NCBI RefSeq assembly: GCF_025821665.1
Contig: NZ_JACKSJ010000218.1
Span: 1 to 44,738, forward strand
Reading direction: 5' to 3'
DNA: 44,738 nucleotides
DNA from: [Mycobacterium] manitobense
GTDB lineage: Bacteria > Actinomycetota > Actinomycetes > Mycobacteriales > Mycobacteriaceae
Of the stretch, positions 31,738 to 39,778 are shown one piece after another (the stretch's first letter is position 1; each line of letters opens with the position of its first letter). Below the pieces are notes generated by a model. It ran no database searches, was not told the DNA's origin, and was given only the letters and a program-made list of their open reading frames with translations. The position numbers and the translations under genes were made by a program.

Positions 31738-31749
31738 GGCGAATTCGCC
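31738..31749. repeat. 12-nt perfect palindrome before the ABC operon
   Basis: GGCGAATTCGCC is a perfect 12-bp palindrome, 14 nt before the candidate -35 of the ABC operon. It could be an operator or only part of a hairpin behind the chromate genes. Confidence 0.4.
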
Positions 31750-31762
31750 GGGCCGGAAGGCT

Positions 31763-31793
31763 TTGACCTAATCCATTGTTGAGGTTCTACGGT
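31763..31793 (+). promoter_or_regulatory. Candidate promoter of the first ABC gene, leaderless type
   Basis: TTGACC (31763-31768) and TACGGT (31788-31793) are 19 nt apart, slightly long, and TACGGT is 6 nt before ATG 31800. No Shine-Dalgarno sequence is present. Confidence 0.45.
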
Positions 31794-31799
31794 GAAAAC

Positions 31800-33686
31800 A
31801 TGAGCTTGGAGACGGTTGCCCGGCAATCGCTGTACCGGCAGACGCACGCCCGCGGCGGTGATCTGCGGTCGTTGGCCGACCGCACGCTGCTGAAGCGGAT
31901 CTGGCGGTTCTCGGCGCGTCACCACCGCAGGCTCGGCGTGTTCGTCGGCGTCAGCGTGGTGACCGCACTGCTGACGGTCGCCACGCCGCTGCTGGCCGGG
32001 CGGGTCGTCGACGTCATCACTGCCGGCGGTCCGGCGAGCGCGGTGGTGGTGCTGGCCATCGTCATCGCCGGCGTCGCGGTCGCCGAGGCGGCGGTGTCGC
32101 TGCTGACGCGGTGGCTGTCGTCGACCATCGGTGAGGGCCTGATCCTCGACCTGCGCACCGCGGTGTTCGACCACGTGCAGCGCATGCCGGTCGCGTTCTT
32201 CACCCGAACCCGGACCGGCGCGCTGGTCAGCCGGCTGGGCAACGACGTCATCGGCGCACAGCGGGCGTTCTCCGACACGCTGTCCGGCGTCGTCTCCAAC
32301 GTTGTCACGCTGACCCTGACGCTGGCCGTGATGATCGGCATCTCATGGCAGATCACCCTGCTGTCGCTGGTGTTGATGCCGCTGTTCGTGGTGCCCGCCC
32401 GCCGCATCGGCGCCCGGATGGCGCACCTGAGCCGCGAGGCCGCGATCTACAACGCGACGATGAACACCCAGATGACGGAGCGGTTCTCCGCGCCCGGTGC
32501 GACGCTGGTCAAGCTGTTCGGCCGGCCGGCGCAGGAGTCGGGCGAGTTCGCGGCGCGTGCCGGGCGGGTCCGCGACATCGGCGTGCGGTCCTCGATGCTG
32601 CAGGCGACGTTCATGAACTCGCTGACGCTGATGTCGGCGCTCGCGCTGGCGCTGGTGTACGGCCTCGGCGGCGTGCTGGCCATCGGCGGGCACCTGCAGA
32701 CCGGCGCAGTGGTGTCGCTGGCGCTGCTGCTCACCCGGCTCTACGCCCCGCTGACCGCGCTGGCCAACGCCCGCGTCGAGATCGCCAGCGCGCTGGTGTC
32801 CTTCGAGCGGGTCTTCGAGGTGCTCGACCTGGTGCCGCTGATCCGGGAGAAGCCCGACGCCGCGGCGCTGCCCGACGGCCCGGTCGCCGTGGAGTTCGAT
32901 CAGGTGCGGTTCGGCTACCCAGCGGCCGACAAGGTGTCGCTGGCCTCGCTGGAGGAGGTCGCGACGCTCGACGACCGCGGCGGCGAGGAGGTGCTGCACG
33001 GCATCTCGTTCACCGCCGAGCCCGGGCAGATGGTCGCGCTGGTGGGATCTTCCGGGGCAGGGAAGTCGACGATCGCGGCGCTGCTGGCGCGGCTGTACGA
33101 CGTCGACGACGGTGCGGTCCGGTTGGGCGGCGCCGACGTGCGCGACGTGACGTTCGAGTCGCTGCGCGACACCGTCGGCATGGTCACCCAGGACGGCCAC
33201 CTGTTCCACGAGTCGATCCGGTCCAACCTGCTGCTCGCGGCTCCGGAGGCCACCGAGGCCGATCTGTGGGCGGCGCTGCGGCGCGCCCGGCTGGCGGATC
33301 TGATCGCCGAGATGCCCGACGGGCTGGACACCGTTGTCGGAGAGCGCGGTTACCGTCTGTCCGGCGGGCAACGGCAACGGCTGACCATCGCCCGCCTGCT
33401 GCTGGGGAGGTCGCGGGTGGTGGTGCTCGACGAGGCGACGGCGTCGCTGGACTCCGAGTCGGAGGCCGCGGTGCAGCAGGCCCTGGGCGAGGCGCTGGCG
33501 GGGCGCACGTCGCTCGTCATCGCCCACCGGCTCTCCACAGTGCGGGCCGCCGACCAGATCCTGGTGATCGAGGACGGCCGGATCGTCGAACGCGGCACGC
33601 ACCGGGAACTGCTGGCCCGCGGCGGCCGCTACACCGTGCTCTACGAGACGCAGTTCGGCCCGCAGGACGCTGGGGTCGCCGCGTGA
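31800..33686 (+). CDS. ABC exporter, fused membrane and ATPase domains (homodimer type)
   Basis: This 628-residue half-transporter has an N-terminal 6-helix membrane domain (about 35-330) and a C-terminal nucleotide-binding domain. All ATPase motifs are canonical: Walker A VGSSGAGKSTI, Q-loop MVTQDGHLF, signature YRLSGGQRQRLTIAR, Walker B RVVVLDEATASLD with the catalytic Glu, and H-loop VIAHRLSTV. It can therefore work as a homodimer. An insert in the NBD (KVSLASLEEVATLDDRGGEEVLHGISF) is unusual. The substrate is unknown. The longer frame from 31776 starts at TTG; ATG 31800 fits the promoter better. Two further ABC genes follow on the same strand, the next after 52 nt. Confidence 0.92.
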   Translation: MSLETVARQSLYRQTHARGGDLRSLADRTLLKRIWRFSARHHRRLGVFVGVSVVTALLTVATPLLAGRVVDVITAGGPASAVVVLAIVIAGVAVAEAAVSLLTRWLSSTIGEGLILDLRTAVFDHVQRMPVAFFTRTRTGALVSRLGNDVIGAQRAFSDTLSGVVSNVVTLTLTLAVMIGISWQITLLSLVLMPLFVVPARRIGARMAHLSREAAIYNATMNTQMTERFSAPGATLVKLFGRPAQESGEFAARAGRVRDIGVRSSMLQATFMNSLTLMSALALALVYGLGGVLAIGGHLQTGAVVSLALLLTRLYAPLTALANARVEIASALVSFERVFEVLDLVPLIREKPDAAALPDGPVAVEFDQVRFGYPAADKVSLASLEEVATLDDRGGEEVLHGISFTAEPGQMVALVGSSGAGKSTIAALLARLYDVDDGAVRLGGADVRDVTFESLRDTVGMVTQDGHLFHESIRSNLLLAAPEATEADLWAALRRARLADLIAEMPDGLDTVVGERGYRLSGGQRQRLTIARLLLGRSRVVVLDEATASLDSESEAAVQQALGEALAGRTSLVIAHRLSTVRAADQILVIEDGRIVERGTHRELLARGGRYTVLYETQFGPQDAGVAA

Positions 33687-33738
33687 CGTTCGACGCACGG
33701 CGGGTTATTGGTTTGCGTGAGATGGGAAGATTCTCTAA

Positions 33739-35676
33739 GTGAGTGAACCCGTGAACTCGGTGCCCGCGATCGCACCGCCGCCCGCGCGGCCACGGGCGAG
33801 TTCGGACCTGTGGCGGCTGTTGCCGTACCTGCTGCCCTACCGGGCGCGGTGGACGGTGATGGTGGTCATCGCGATAGCGAGCCTCGGAGCCACGGTGTCG
33901 ATCCCGCTGATGACCAAGGCGGTGATCGACGGCCCGGTGCGCCACCAGGATCAGCAGGGGCTGTGGCTGCTCGGCGCCGCGGCGATGGGCATCGGCATCA
34001 CCGAGGCCGTGCTGTGGTTCATCCGACGCTGGCTGAGCTCGCGCGCCACCATGGGCGTCGAGGCCGACATCCGCAAGGATCTCTACGCGCGCCTGCAGAT
34101 CCTGCCGATGAGCTTCCACGGCCGCTGGCAGTCCGGGCAGTTGTTGTCGCGGATGATGAACGACCTGAGCACGATTCGCCGCTTCATGTCGTTCGGGCTG
34201 CTGTTCCTGGTGCTGAACCTCCTGCAGATCACCGTGGTGACGGCGATCCTGCTGTCGATGTACTGGCCACTCGGCGTCGTCGTCTTGGTCTCGATCGTCC
34301 CGATCACGTTGATCGTGCTGCACTTCCAGCAGTCCTACACGCGGCTGTCGCGGCTGGCGCAGGACCAGTCCGGCCACGTCGCCACCCACGTCGAGGAGGC
34401 GGCACTCGGCCTGCGGGTGGTCAAGTCCTTCGGCCGCGAGGACTACGTCTACGACCGCTTCGACCGGCAGCTGACCGACCTGTACGACACCCAGGTCAAG
34501 CGGGTGGGAGTGTCGGCGAAGTTCTGGACGCTGCTCGAGATCATCCCGAACCTGACGCTGATCGTGGTGCTGGGTTTCGGCGCCTACGCCGCAGGCGCGG
34601 GGCACGTCACCCTGGGCACGCTCGTCGCGTTCATCACGATGATGCTGTCGCTGGTGTGGCCGATCGCGTCGCTGGGCTTCCTGCTATCGATGACGCAGGA
34701 GTCGTTCACCGCGGCCAACCGCATCGCCGAGATCTTCGACGCGCCACGGGAGATCGCCGACGGCCCGGCCGATGCGACGCCGCGCGGCGGGCGCCTCGAA
34801 CTGGTCGACGTCGGCTTCCGGTTCCCCGACAGCGAGGAGTGGGCGCTGCGCCACGTCAGCGCGACCGTCGAACCGGGGGAGACGCTGGCCCTCGTCGGCC
34901 CGACCGGCTCGGGCAAATCGGTGCTGGCGGCGCTGCTGTCGAGGCTCTACGACGTCAGCGAGGGGTCGATCCGCATCGACGGCCGCGACATCCGCGAGCT
35001 GTCGCTGCCCGCGCTGCGCGAGGCGGTGGCCACCGCGTTCGAGGACCCGACGCTGTTCTCCATGTCGGTCGCCGAGAACCTGCGGCTGGGCCGCCCGGAC
35101 GCCACCGACGAGCAGTTGGCCGAGGCCGTCGAGGTCGCCGCCGCGCAGTTCGTCTACGACCTGCCGTTCGGCCTGGACACCCGCATCGGCGAGCAGGGCA
35201 TGAGTCTGTCCGGCGGTCAGCGTCAACGGCTGTCGCTGGCCAGGGCGATCCTGGCGGGGCCGAAGATCCTGGTGCTCGACGACACGCTCTCGGCGCTCGA
35301 CATGCACACCGAGGCGGTGGTCACCGAGGCGCTGGGCCGGGTGCTGCACTCGGTGACGGGCATCGTCGTCGCGCACCGTGCGTCCACGGTGCTGCTGGCC
35401 GACAAGGTCGCGCTCATCGGCCGCACCGAGGACGGCGGCACCATCACCCACATCGGCACGCACGCCGAACTGCTGGCCGACGTGCCTCAGTACCGCTACC
35501 TGCTGGCCGCCGACGACCAGCTCGACGACGGCGCCGAGCGCAGCTGCGCCTGGCAGGACGACGAGGACCGGCGCCGCCTCGACCGCGCCTACGAGGAGCA
35601 GGAAGCCACCGACTCGGCTTGTGGGGAGACCTGTGCGGAGCGGCCTTTCGTGACGTCGGAGGCCGAGGCGCGATGA
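33739..35676 (+). CDS. ABC exporter subunit with degenerate ATPase site
   Basis: This 645-residue subunit has a 6-helix membrane domain (about 25-320) and an NBD with Walker A VGPTGSGKSVLAALL and canonical signature MSLSGGQRQRLSLAR, but two changes in its own ATP site. Walker B reads ILVLDDTLSALD, with Asp515 where the catalytic Glu should be, and the Q-loop reads ATAFEDPTLF with Glu in place of Gln. The H-loop (VVAHRASTV) is normal. This is the signature of the degenerate half of a heterodimeric exporter. The C-terminal tail (DDQLDDGAERSCAWQDDEDRRRLDRAYEEQEATDSACGETCAERP) is long, acidic and contains three cysteines. The start is GTG. The stop overlaps the partner's ATG by 4 nt (ATGA). Confidence 0.92.
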   Translation: MSEPVNSVPAIAPPPARPRASSDLWRLLPYLLPYRARWTVMVVIAIASLGATVSIPLMTKAVIDGPVRHQDQQGLWLLGAAAMGIGITEAVLWFIRRWLSSRATMGVEADIRKDLYARLQILPMSFHGRWQSGQLLSRMMNDLSTIRRFMSFGLLFLVLNLLQITVVTAILLSMYWPLGVVVLVSIVPITLIVLHFQQSYTRLSRLAQDQSGHVATHVEEAALGLRVVKSFGREDYVYDRFDRQLTDLYDTQVKRVGVSAKFWTLLEIIPNLTLIVVLGFGAYAAGAGHVTLGTLVAFITMMLSLVWPIASLGFLLSMTQESFTAANRIAEIFDAPREIADGPADATPRGGRLELVDVGFRFPDSEEWALRHVSATVEPGETLALVGPTGSGKSVLAALLSRLYDVSEGSIRIDGRDIRELSLPALREAVATAFEDPTLFSMSVAENLRLGRPDATDEQLAEAVEVAAAQFVYDLPFGLDTRIGEQGMSLSGGQRQRLSLARAILAGPKILVLDDTLSALDMHTEAVVTEALGRVLHSVTGIVVAHRASTVLLADKVALIGRTEDGGTITHIGTHAELLADVPQYRYLLAADDQLDDGAERSCAWQDDEDRRRLDRAYEEQEATDSACGETCAERPFVTSEAEAR

Positions 35677-37493
35677 CCGTCACGGACTGGCGCGGACGGG
35701 TCAAGGAGAGCGGCGACGACGACCTGCCGATCGACGAGAACCTGCCGCGGCGCCGCGAGGCCCGCGCGCTGCTGGGCTCGCTGCTGCGCCCCTACCGCCT
35801 GACGGTCGGGCTGCTGGCGCTGGTCGTGGTGGTGGAGAACGCTGCTCGGCTGTCGGTGCCGCTGCTCGTGCAGCGTGGCATCGACCACGGCATCCCGCCG
35901 ATAGTCGACGGCGGGTCCGCGCGCGAGCTGATGCTCATCGTCGCGTCGCTGGGCGTCGTCGTGGTGGTGCAGGCCGTCAGCCGGATGTTCTTCCTGCGCC
36001 GCTCCGGCCGCGTCGGCCAGAAGGTGCTGCTGGAGTTGCGGCGCAGGGTGTTCCGGCACTTCCAGCGGCTCGACATCCGGTTCCACGACCGCTACACCTC
36101 GGGCCGGGTGGTCAGCCGGTCGACCAACGACGTCGAGGCCATCCAGGACATGCTGGAGACCGGGTTCGACTCGCTGATCACCGCCGTGCTGACGCTGGTC
36201 GGCACGTCCGTGCTGCTCGTCGTGCTCGACGTGAAGCTGGGCCTGATGTGCCTGGCCGCGTTCCCGCTGCTGATCGCGCTGGTGTGGTGGTTCCGCACCG
36301 AGTCCGCCAAGACCTACCGCAAGGTGCGCGAGAGCGCGGCGCTGGTGATCGTGCAGTTCGTCGAGACGATGACGGGCATCAAGGCCGTGCAGGCCTACCG
36401 CCGCGAACCGCGCAACCAGGAGATCTTCGAGGACATCGCCGACGAGTACCGCGAGATCAACGAGAAGACGTTCAAGCTGCTCGCGATCTTCATGCCCGGG
36501 GTGAAGCTGGTCGGCAACGTCACCACCGGTGTGGTGCTGCTCTACGGCGGCTACCGGGTGCTGCACGGCGAGATGACGATCGGCACGCTGACCGCGTTCC
36601 TGCTGTACCTGCGGATGTTCTTCGAGCCGATGCAGGAGATCTCGCAGTTCTTCAACACCTTCCAGTCGGCGTCGTCGGCGCTGGAGAAGCTGGCCGGGGT
36701 GCTGGCCGAGAAGCCCGGCATCGCGGATCCGGAGGACCCGGTGCGCCTGGACCGGGTGCGGGGTGAGATCGCCTTCTCCGACGTCGAATTCGAGTACACC
36801 GAGGGCCGGCCGGTGCTGCCCGGGCTGAATCTCGACGTGCCTGCGGGGCAGACCGTCGCGCTGGTGGGGACGACGGGTGCGGGCAAGACGACGATCGCGA
36901 AGCTGATCGCCCGGTTCTACGACCCGACGTCGGGGGCGGTGACGCTCGACGGGGTCGACCTGCGGAACCTGTCGCAGAGCGAACTGCGCCGCCACGTGGT
37001 GATGGTGACGCAGGAGAACTTCATGTTCGAGGGCACCGTCGCCGACAACATCCGATTCGGTAAACCCGAGGCCACCGACGAGGAGGTGCGCGCCGCGGCG
37101 GTCGCCGTCGGCGCCGACCGGGTCGTCGCCACGCTGCCCGAGGGGTACGACACCGATGTGGCCAAGCGGGGCGGCCGGTTGTCCGCGGGACAGCGGCAGC
37201 TGGTGGCGTTCGCGCGGGCGTTCCTGGCCGACCCGGCGGTGCTGATCCTCGACGAGGCGACGTCGTCGCTGGACATCCCGAGTGAGCGAATGGTGCAGCG
37301 GGCCTTGGAGACCGTGCTCTCCGACCGCACCGCGCTGGTGATCGCGCACCGGCTCTCGACGGTGGAGATCGCCGACCGCGTGCTGGTGCTCGAGCACGGG
37401 GAGATCGTCGAGGACGGTCCGCCCGCCGAGCTCATCACCCGCGACGGGCGGTACGCGGCGCTGCACCGGGCGTGGCAGAACTCGCTCGCCTGA
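35673..37493 (+). CDS. ABC exporter subunit, partner with canonical Walker B and LSAGQ signature
   Basis: This 606-residue subunit pairs with the preceding one. Its Walker A (VGTTGAGKTTIAKL), Q-loop (MVTQENFMF), Walker B (AVLILDEATSSLD, Glu528) and H-loop (VIAHRLSTVEIADR) are canonical, but its signature is RLSAGQRQL instead of LSGGQ (Ala505). In heterodimeric exporters this non-standard signature faces the degenerate Walker site of the other subunit, while the two canonical halves meet at the one active site. The sequence here fits that exactly. The frame of the upstream region is open back to 33810, but ATG 35673 (ATGA overlap) is the true start, with MTVTDWRGRVKESGDDDLP. The substrate is unknown. 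Confidence 0.93.
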   Translation: MTVTDWRGRVKESGDDDLPIDENLPRRREARALLGSLLRPYRLTVGLLALVVVVENAARLSVPLLVQRGIDHGIPPIVDGGSARELMLIVASLGVVVVVQAVSRMFFLRRSGRVGQKVLLELRRRVFRHFQRLDIRFHDRYTSGRVVSRSTNDVEAIQDMLETGFDSLITAVLTLVGTSVLLVVLDVKLGLMCLAAFPLLIALVWWFRTESAKTYRKVRESAALVIVQFVETMTGIKAVQAYRREPRNQEIFEDIADEYREINEKTFKLLAIFMPGVKLVGNVTTGVVLLYGGYRVLHGEMTIGTLTAFLLYLRMFFEPMQEISQFFNTFQSASSALEKLAGVLAEKPGIADPEDPVRLDRVRGEIAFSDVEFEYTEGRPVLPGLNLDVPAGQTVALVGTTGAGKTTIAKLIARFYDPTSGAVTLDGVDLRNLSQSELRRHVVMVTQENFMFEGTVADNIRFGKPEATDEEVRAAAVAVGADRVVATLPEGYDTDVAKRGGRLSAGQRQLVAFARAFLADPAVLILDEATSSLDIPSERMVQRALETVLSDRTALVIAHRLSTVEIADRVLVLEHGEIVEDGPPAELITRDGRYAALHRAWQNSLA

Positions 37494-37510
37494 GCCGTCG
37501 TTGCTGGCTG

Positions 37511-37571
37511 CGTGAGATTGACGTGACGCAGCAGCCCTCTTGGCTTTCTACTGCGTGGCGTCAATGTCACG
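37511..37571. repeat. 61-nt imperfect palindrome upstream of the DUF559 gene (P4)
   Basis: Left arm CGTGAGATTGACGTGACGCA (37511-37530, arm to 37534) and right arm CTACTGCGTGGCGTCAATGT (37548-37567, arm to 37571) are 24-nt inverted arms with four mismatches around a 13-nt loop. It is also a direct repeat of P5 (38501-38561), with the same 24-13-24 layout. It lies between the last ABC gene and the DUF559 gene, both on the plus strand. Confidence 0.85.
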
Positions 37572-37603
37572 CCGCTGTCGGTGGCTGATGCCAGCATCGC
37601 GTC

Positions 37604-38548
37604 ATGGGGAGGATCTTCCGCGGTAGCGAAGCGTTGGCCAAAGGTGCTGTCACGAGATATGAGCTGCAGCGTTGGCACCGCCGGATGTTCCCGGACGTCT
37701 ACTGCGAGAAGGCTGCCACGCTGTCGTTGCGCGACCGCATCTACGGCGCGTGGCTCTGGTCCGACCGGCGGGCGGTGGTGGCAGGATTGGCCGCATCGAA
37801 GATGTGGGGAGCGAGTTACATCGACGACGACATACCCATCGAGTTGATCTGGCGGCACGGCCGGCCACCCGAAGGCATCCTGACGCGCAACGACGCCCTC
37901 GGTGACGACGAGATCACCCGTTTCGGCCGAATACCGGTGACCTCCAATGCGCGTACGGCATTCGACCTGGGCCGTCGACTCCCGAGGAACGAGGCGGTCG
38001 CGCGACTCGATGCGCTGATGTGGTCTAGCCGCTTCTCCGCCGATGAGGTTCTGCTCCTGGCGAAGCGCTATCCCCGCGCCCGCGGTCTCAATGCTTTGCG
38101 CGTCGCGCTGCCTTTGGTCGACGGCGGCGCCGATTCACCCAAGGAGACCTGGCTGCGGCTGTTGCTGATCGATGCCGGCTATCCGACACCCGAAACGCAG
38201 ATACCCGTCTACGACGCCGAGGGTCTGATCGGCGTCGTCGACATGGGCTGGAAGCGCCTCGAGATCGCCGTGGATTACGACGGCGACTACCACCGCACCA
38301 GTCGCGCCCGTTACGTGAAAGATCAACGGCGGGTGCGTCGCTTGGAAGCGGCGGGTTGGATCGTCATTCGCGTGATTGCCGAGGATCCGGTCGACGACAT
38401 CCTGGGCCGGGTCGCCGACGCCTGGCGGCGGCGGGGCGTGGACGCGTCGAAGCCCGACACTCGCCGAGCCGGCCGGGCGGCGCGTGAGGCGCGTACCGAC
38501 CGTGAGATCGACGTGACGTCGCACCGTTCTCGCACTTCTGCTGCGTGA
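37604..38548 (+). CDS. DUF559/Vsr-like endonuclease-fold protein with AbiEi-type N-terminus
   Basis: This 314-residue protein is not tied to a known process. Residues about 10-60 (LAKGAVTRYELQRWHRRMFPDVYC) resemble the winged-helix start of AbiEi-like antitoxin-domain proteins. Residues about 180-265 look like DUF559, a Vsr/PD-(D/E)XK nuclease fold: KETWLRLLLIDAGYPTPETQ, VVDMGWKRLEIAVDYDGDYHRTSRARYVKDQRRVRRLEAAGWIVIRV. Asp213 and Glu220 would be the acidic metal ligands; the canonical Lys after the Glu is not present, as is common in DUF559. There is no toxin gene next to it. The final 14 residues (EIDVTSHRSRTSAA) are encoded by palindrome P5, so the C-terminus was probably shaped by the repeat. 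DNA binding or cleavage is inferred only. Confidence 0.75.
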   Translation: MGRIFRGSEALAKGAVTRYELQRWHRRMFPDVYCEKAATLSLRDRIYGAWLWSDRRAVVAGLAASKMWGASYIDDDIPIELIWRHGRPPEGILTRNDALGDDEITRFGRIPVTSNARTAFDLGRRLPRNEAVARLDALMWSSRFSADEVLLLAKRYPRARGLNALRVALPLVDGGADSPKETWLRLLLIDAGYPTPETQIPVYDAEGLIGVVDMGWKRLEIAVDYDGDYHRTSRARYVKDQRRVRRLEAAGWIVIRVIAEDPVDDILGRVADAWRRRGVDASKPDTRRAGRAAREARTDREIDVTSHRSRTSAA

Positions 38549-38561
38549 CGTCAATCTCGCC
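38501..38561. repeat. 61-nt imperfect palindrome overlapping the end of the DUF559 gene (P5)
   Basis: Left arm CGTGAGATCGACGTGACGTC (38501-38520, arm to 38524) and right arm CTGCTGCGTGACGTCAATCT (38538-38557, arm to 38561) enclose a 13-nt loop. Positions 38501-38548 are inside the coding sequence and supply its stop codon. It is related to P4 in direct orientation (identical length and layout, most arm bases equal) and lies between two convergent genes, so it could also act as a two-way stop. Confidence 0.85.
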
Positions 38562-38611
38562 CTGAGGATGCTGAGCCGCCCGCACGGATCACCAGGTAGT
38601 CGACGTCATTT

Positions 38612-39715
38612 TCAGCGAACCGTGTCGAAGAACGCGGTCACGTCGTCGACGAACAACTCGGGCTGTTCGAGCGCGGCGAAGTGTCCGCCGCGGGGCATCG
38701 TCGTCCAGTGGGTGATGTTGTAGTTCGGCTCGCACCACCGGCGCGATGACTGCAGGATCTCCTTCGGGAAGGACGCCACACCGGTCGGCAGGGTGACCGG
38801 GTCGCCGCCGCCGAAGCTGTTGAAGCTCTCCCAGTACAGCCTTGCCGAGGACGCCGCCGACGCGGTGAGCCAGTACAGCATCACGTTGTCGAGCATCTCG
38901 TCGCGGCCGACGGCGTTCTCGGGGTGCCCGTCGCAGTCGGTCCACGCCCAGAACTTCTCGACGATCCAGGCCAGCTGGCCGACGGGCGAGTCGACCAGGC
39001 CGTAGCCCACGGTCTGCGGCCGGGTGGACTGCTCCTTGGAGTAGCCGGTGCCCCAGCGCTGGTGCTCGGCGACGCGGGCGAGCGCGCGCTGCTCCTCCTC
39101 GGTGGCGTCGGAGAGGTCCTTCGGCGGCCTGCCGATCGGCATGTTCAGGTGGATGCCGACGCATGACCCGACGTTGCGACCGATCTGCGTGGTCACCGCG
39201 GCGCCCCAGTCGCCGCCCTGCGCGCCGTAGCGGTCGTACCCGAGCCGGCCCATCAGCGTGTCCCACGCGACGGCGATCCGCTCGATGCCCCACCCGGTGC
39301 CGGTCGGCTTGCCGGAGAAGCCGTATCCCGGCAGCGACGGGCACACGACGTCGAAGCCCGCGGCGTTGAGCGGCTCGATCACCTTGTGGAACTCCACGAT
39401 CGACCCGGGCCAGCCGTGCGTGATCAGCAGCGGGAACGCGTCGTCGCGGGAGGACCGCTGATGGATGAAGTGGATCTCGAGCCCGTCGATGTCGGTGGTG
39501 AACTGGTCGAACCGGTTGAGCGCGGCCTCGCGGGCGCGCCAGTCGTAGCCGTCGGCCCAGTAGCCGGCGAGTTCACGGGTGTAGGCCAGCGGGACGCCCT
39601 GGCTCCAGTCGTCGACGGTCTCGTTCTCCGGCCACCTGGTGTTGGCGAGCCTCGTCCGCAGATCGGTGAGGGCGGCGTCGGGAACGGCGATGCGGAACGG
39701 GTGAACGGCAACCAC
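38612..39715 (-). CDS. Epoxide hydrolase (EphA/microsomal type, EHN domain)
   Basis: The enzyme adds water to epoxides, which serves detoxification or lipid metabolism. The 367-residue protein has the N-terminal EHN domain (about 1-110: FRIAVPDAALTDLRTRLANTRWP) and an alpha/beta-hydrolase fold. The oxyanion motif is HGWPGS (about 100-105), the nucleophile Asp169 is in AQGGDWGAAV, and the catalytic His345 is in PRGGHFAAL. The lid carries tyrosines (for example YSKEQSTRP). The start is GTG 39715 with AGGAGG almost next to it, which is closer than usual, so the true start may be slightly different. It is divergent from the acyl-CoA synthetase gene and convergent with the DUF559 gene. Confidence 0.93.
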   Translation of the reverse strand: MVAVHPFRIAVPDAALTDLRTRLANTRWPENETVDDWSQGVPLAYTRELAGYWADGYDWRAREAALNRFDQFTTDIDGLEIHFIHQRSSRDDAFPLLITHGWPGSIVEFHKVIEPLNAAGFDVVCPSLPGYGFSGKPTGTGWGIERIAVAWDTLMGRLGYDRYGAQGGDWGAAVTTQIGRNVGSCVGIHLNMPIGRPPKDLSDATEEEQRALARVAEHQRWGTGYSKEQSTRPQTVGYGLVDSPVGQLAWIVEKFWAWTDCDGHPENAVGRDEMLDNVMLYWLTASAASSARLYWESFNSFGGGDPVTLPTGVASFPKEILQSSRRWCEPNYNITHWTTMPRGGHFAALEQPELFVDDVTAFFDTVR

Positions 39716-39778
39716 TCCTCCTGCTTACCCGACCGGCAGGGGGTGGCGGTCGGCGGCTGTGACGTAGACCATAGCGGC

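Noticed and set aside
33810..35672. Open frame joined to the third ABC gene, giving a 1227-codon protein
   Set aside because: The upstream part is an out-of-frame shadow of the second ABC gene; real homology begins at ATG 35673.
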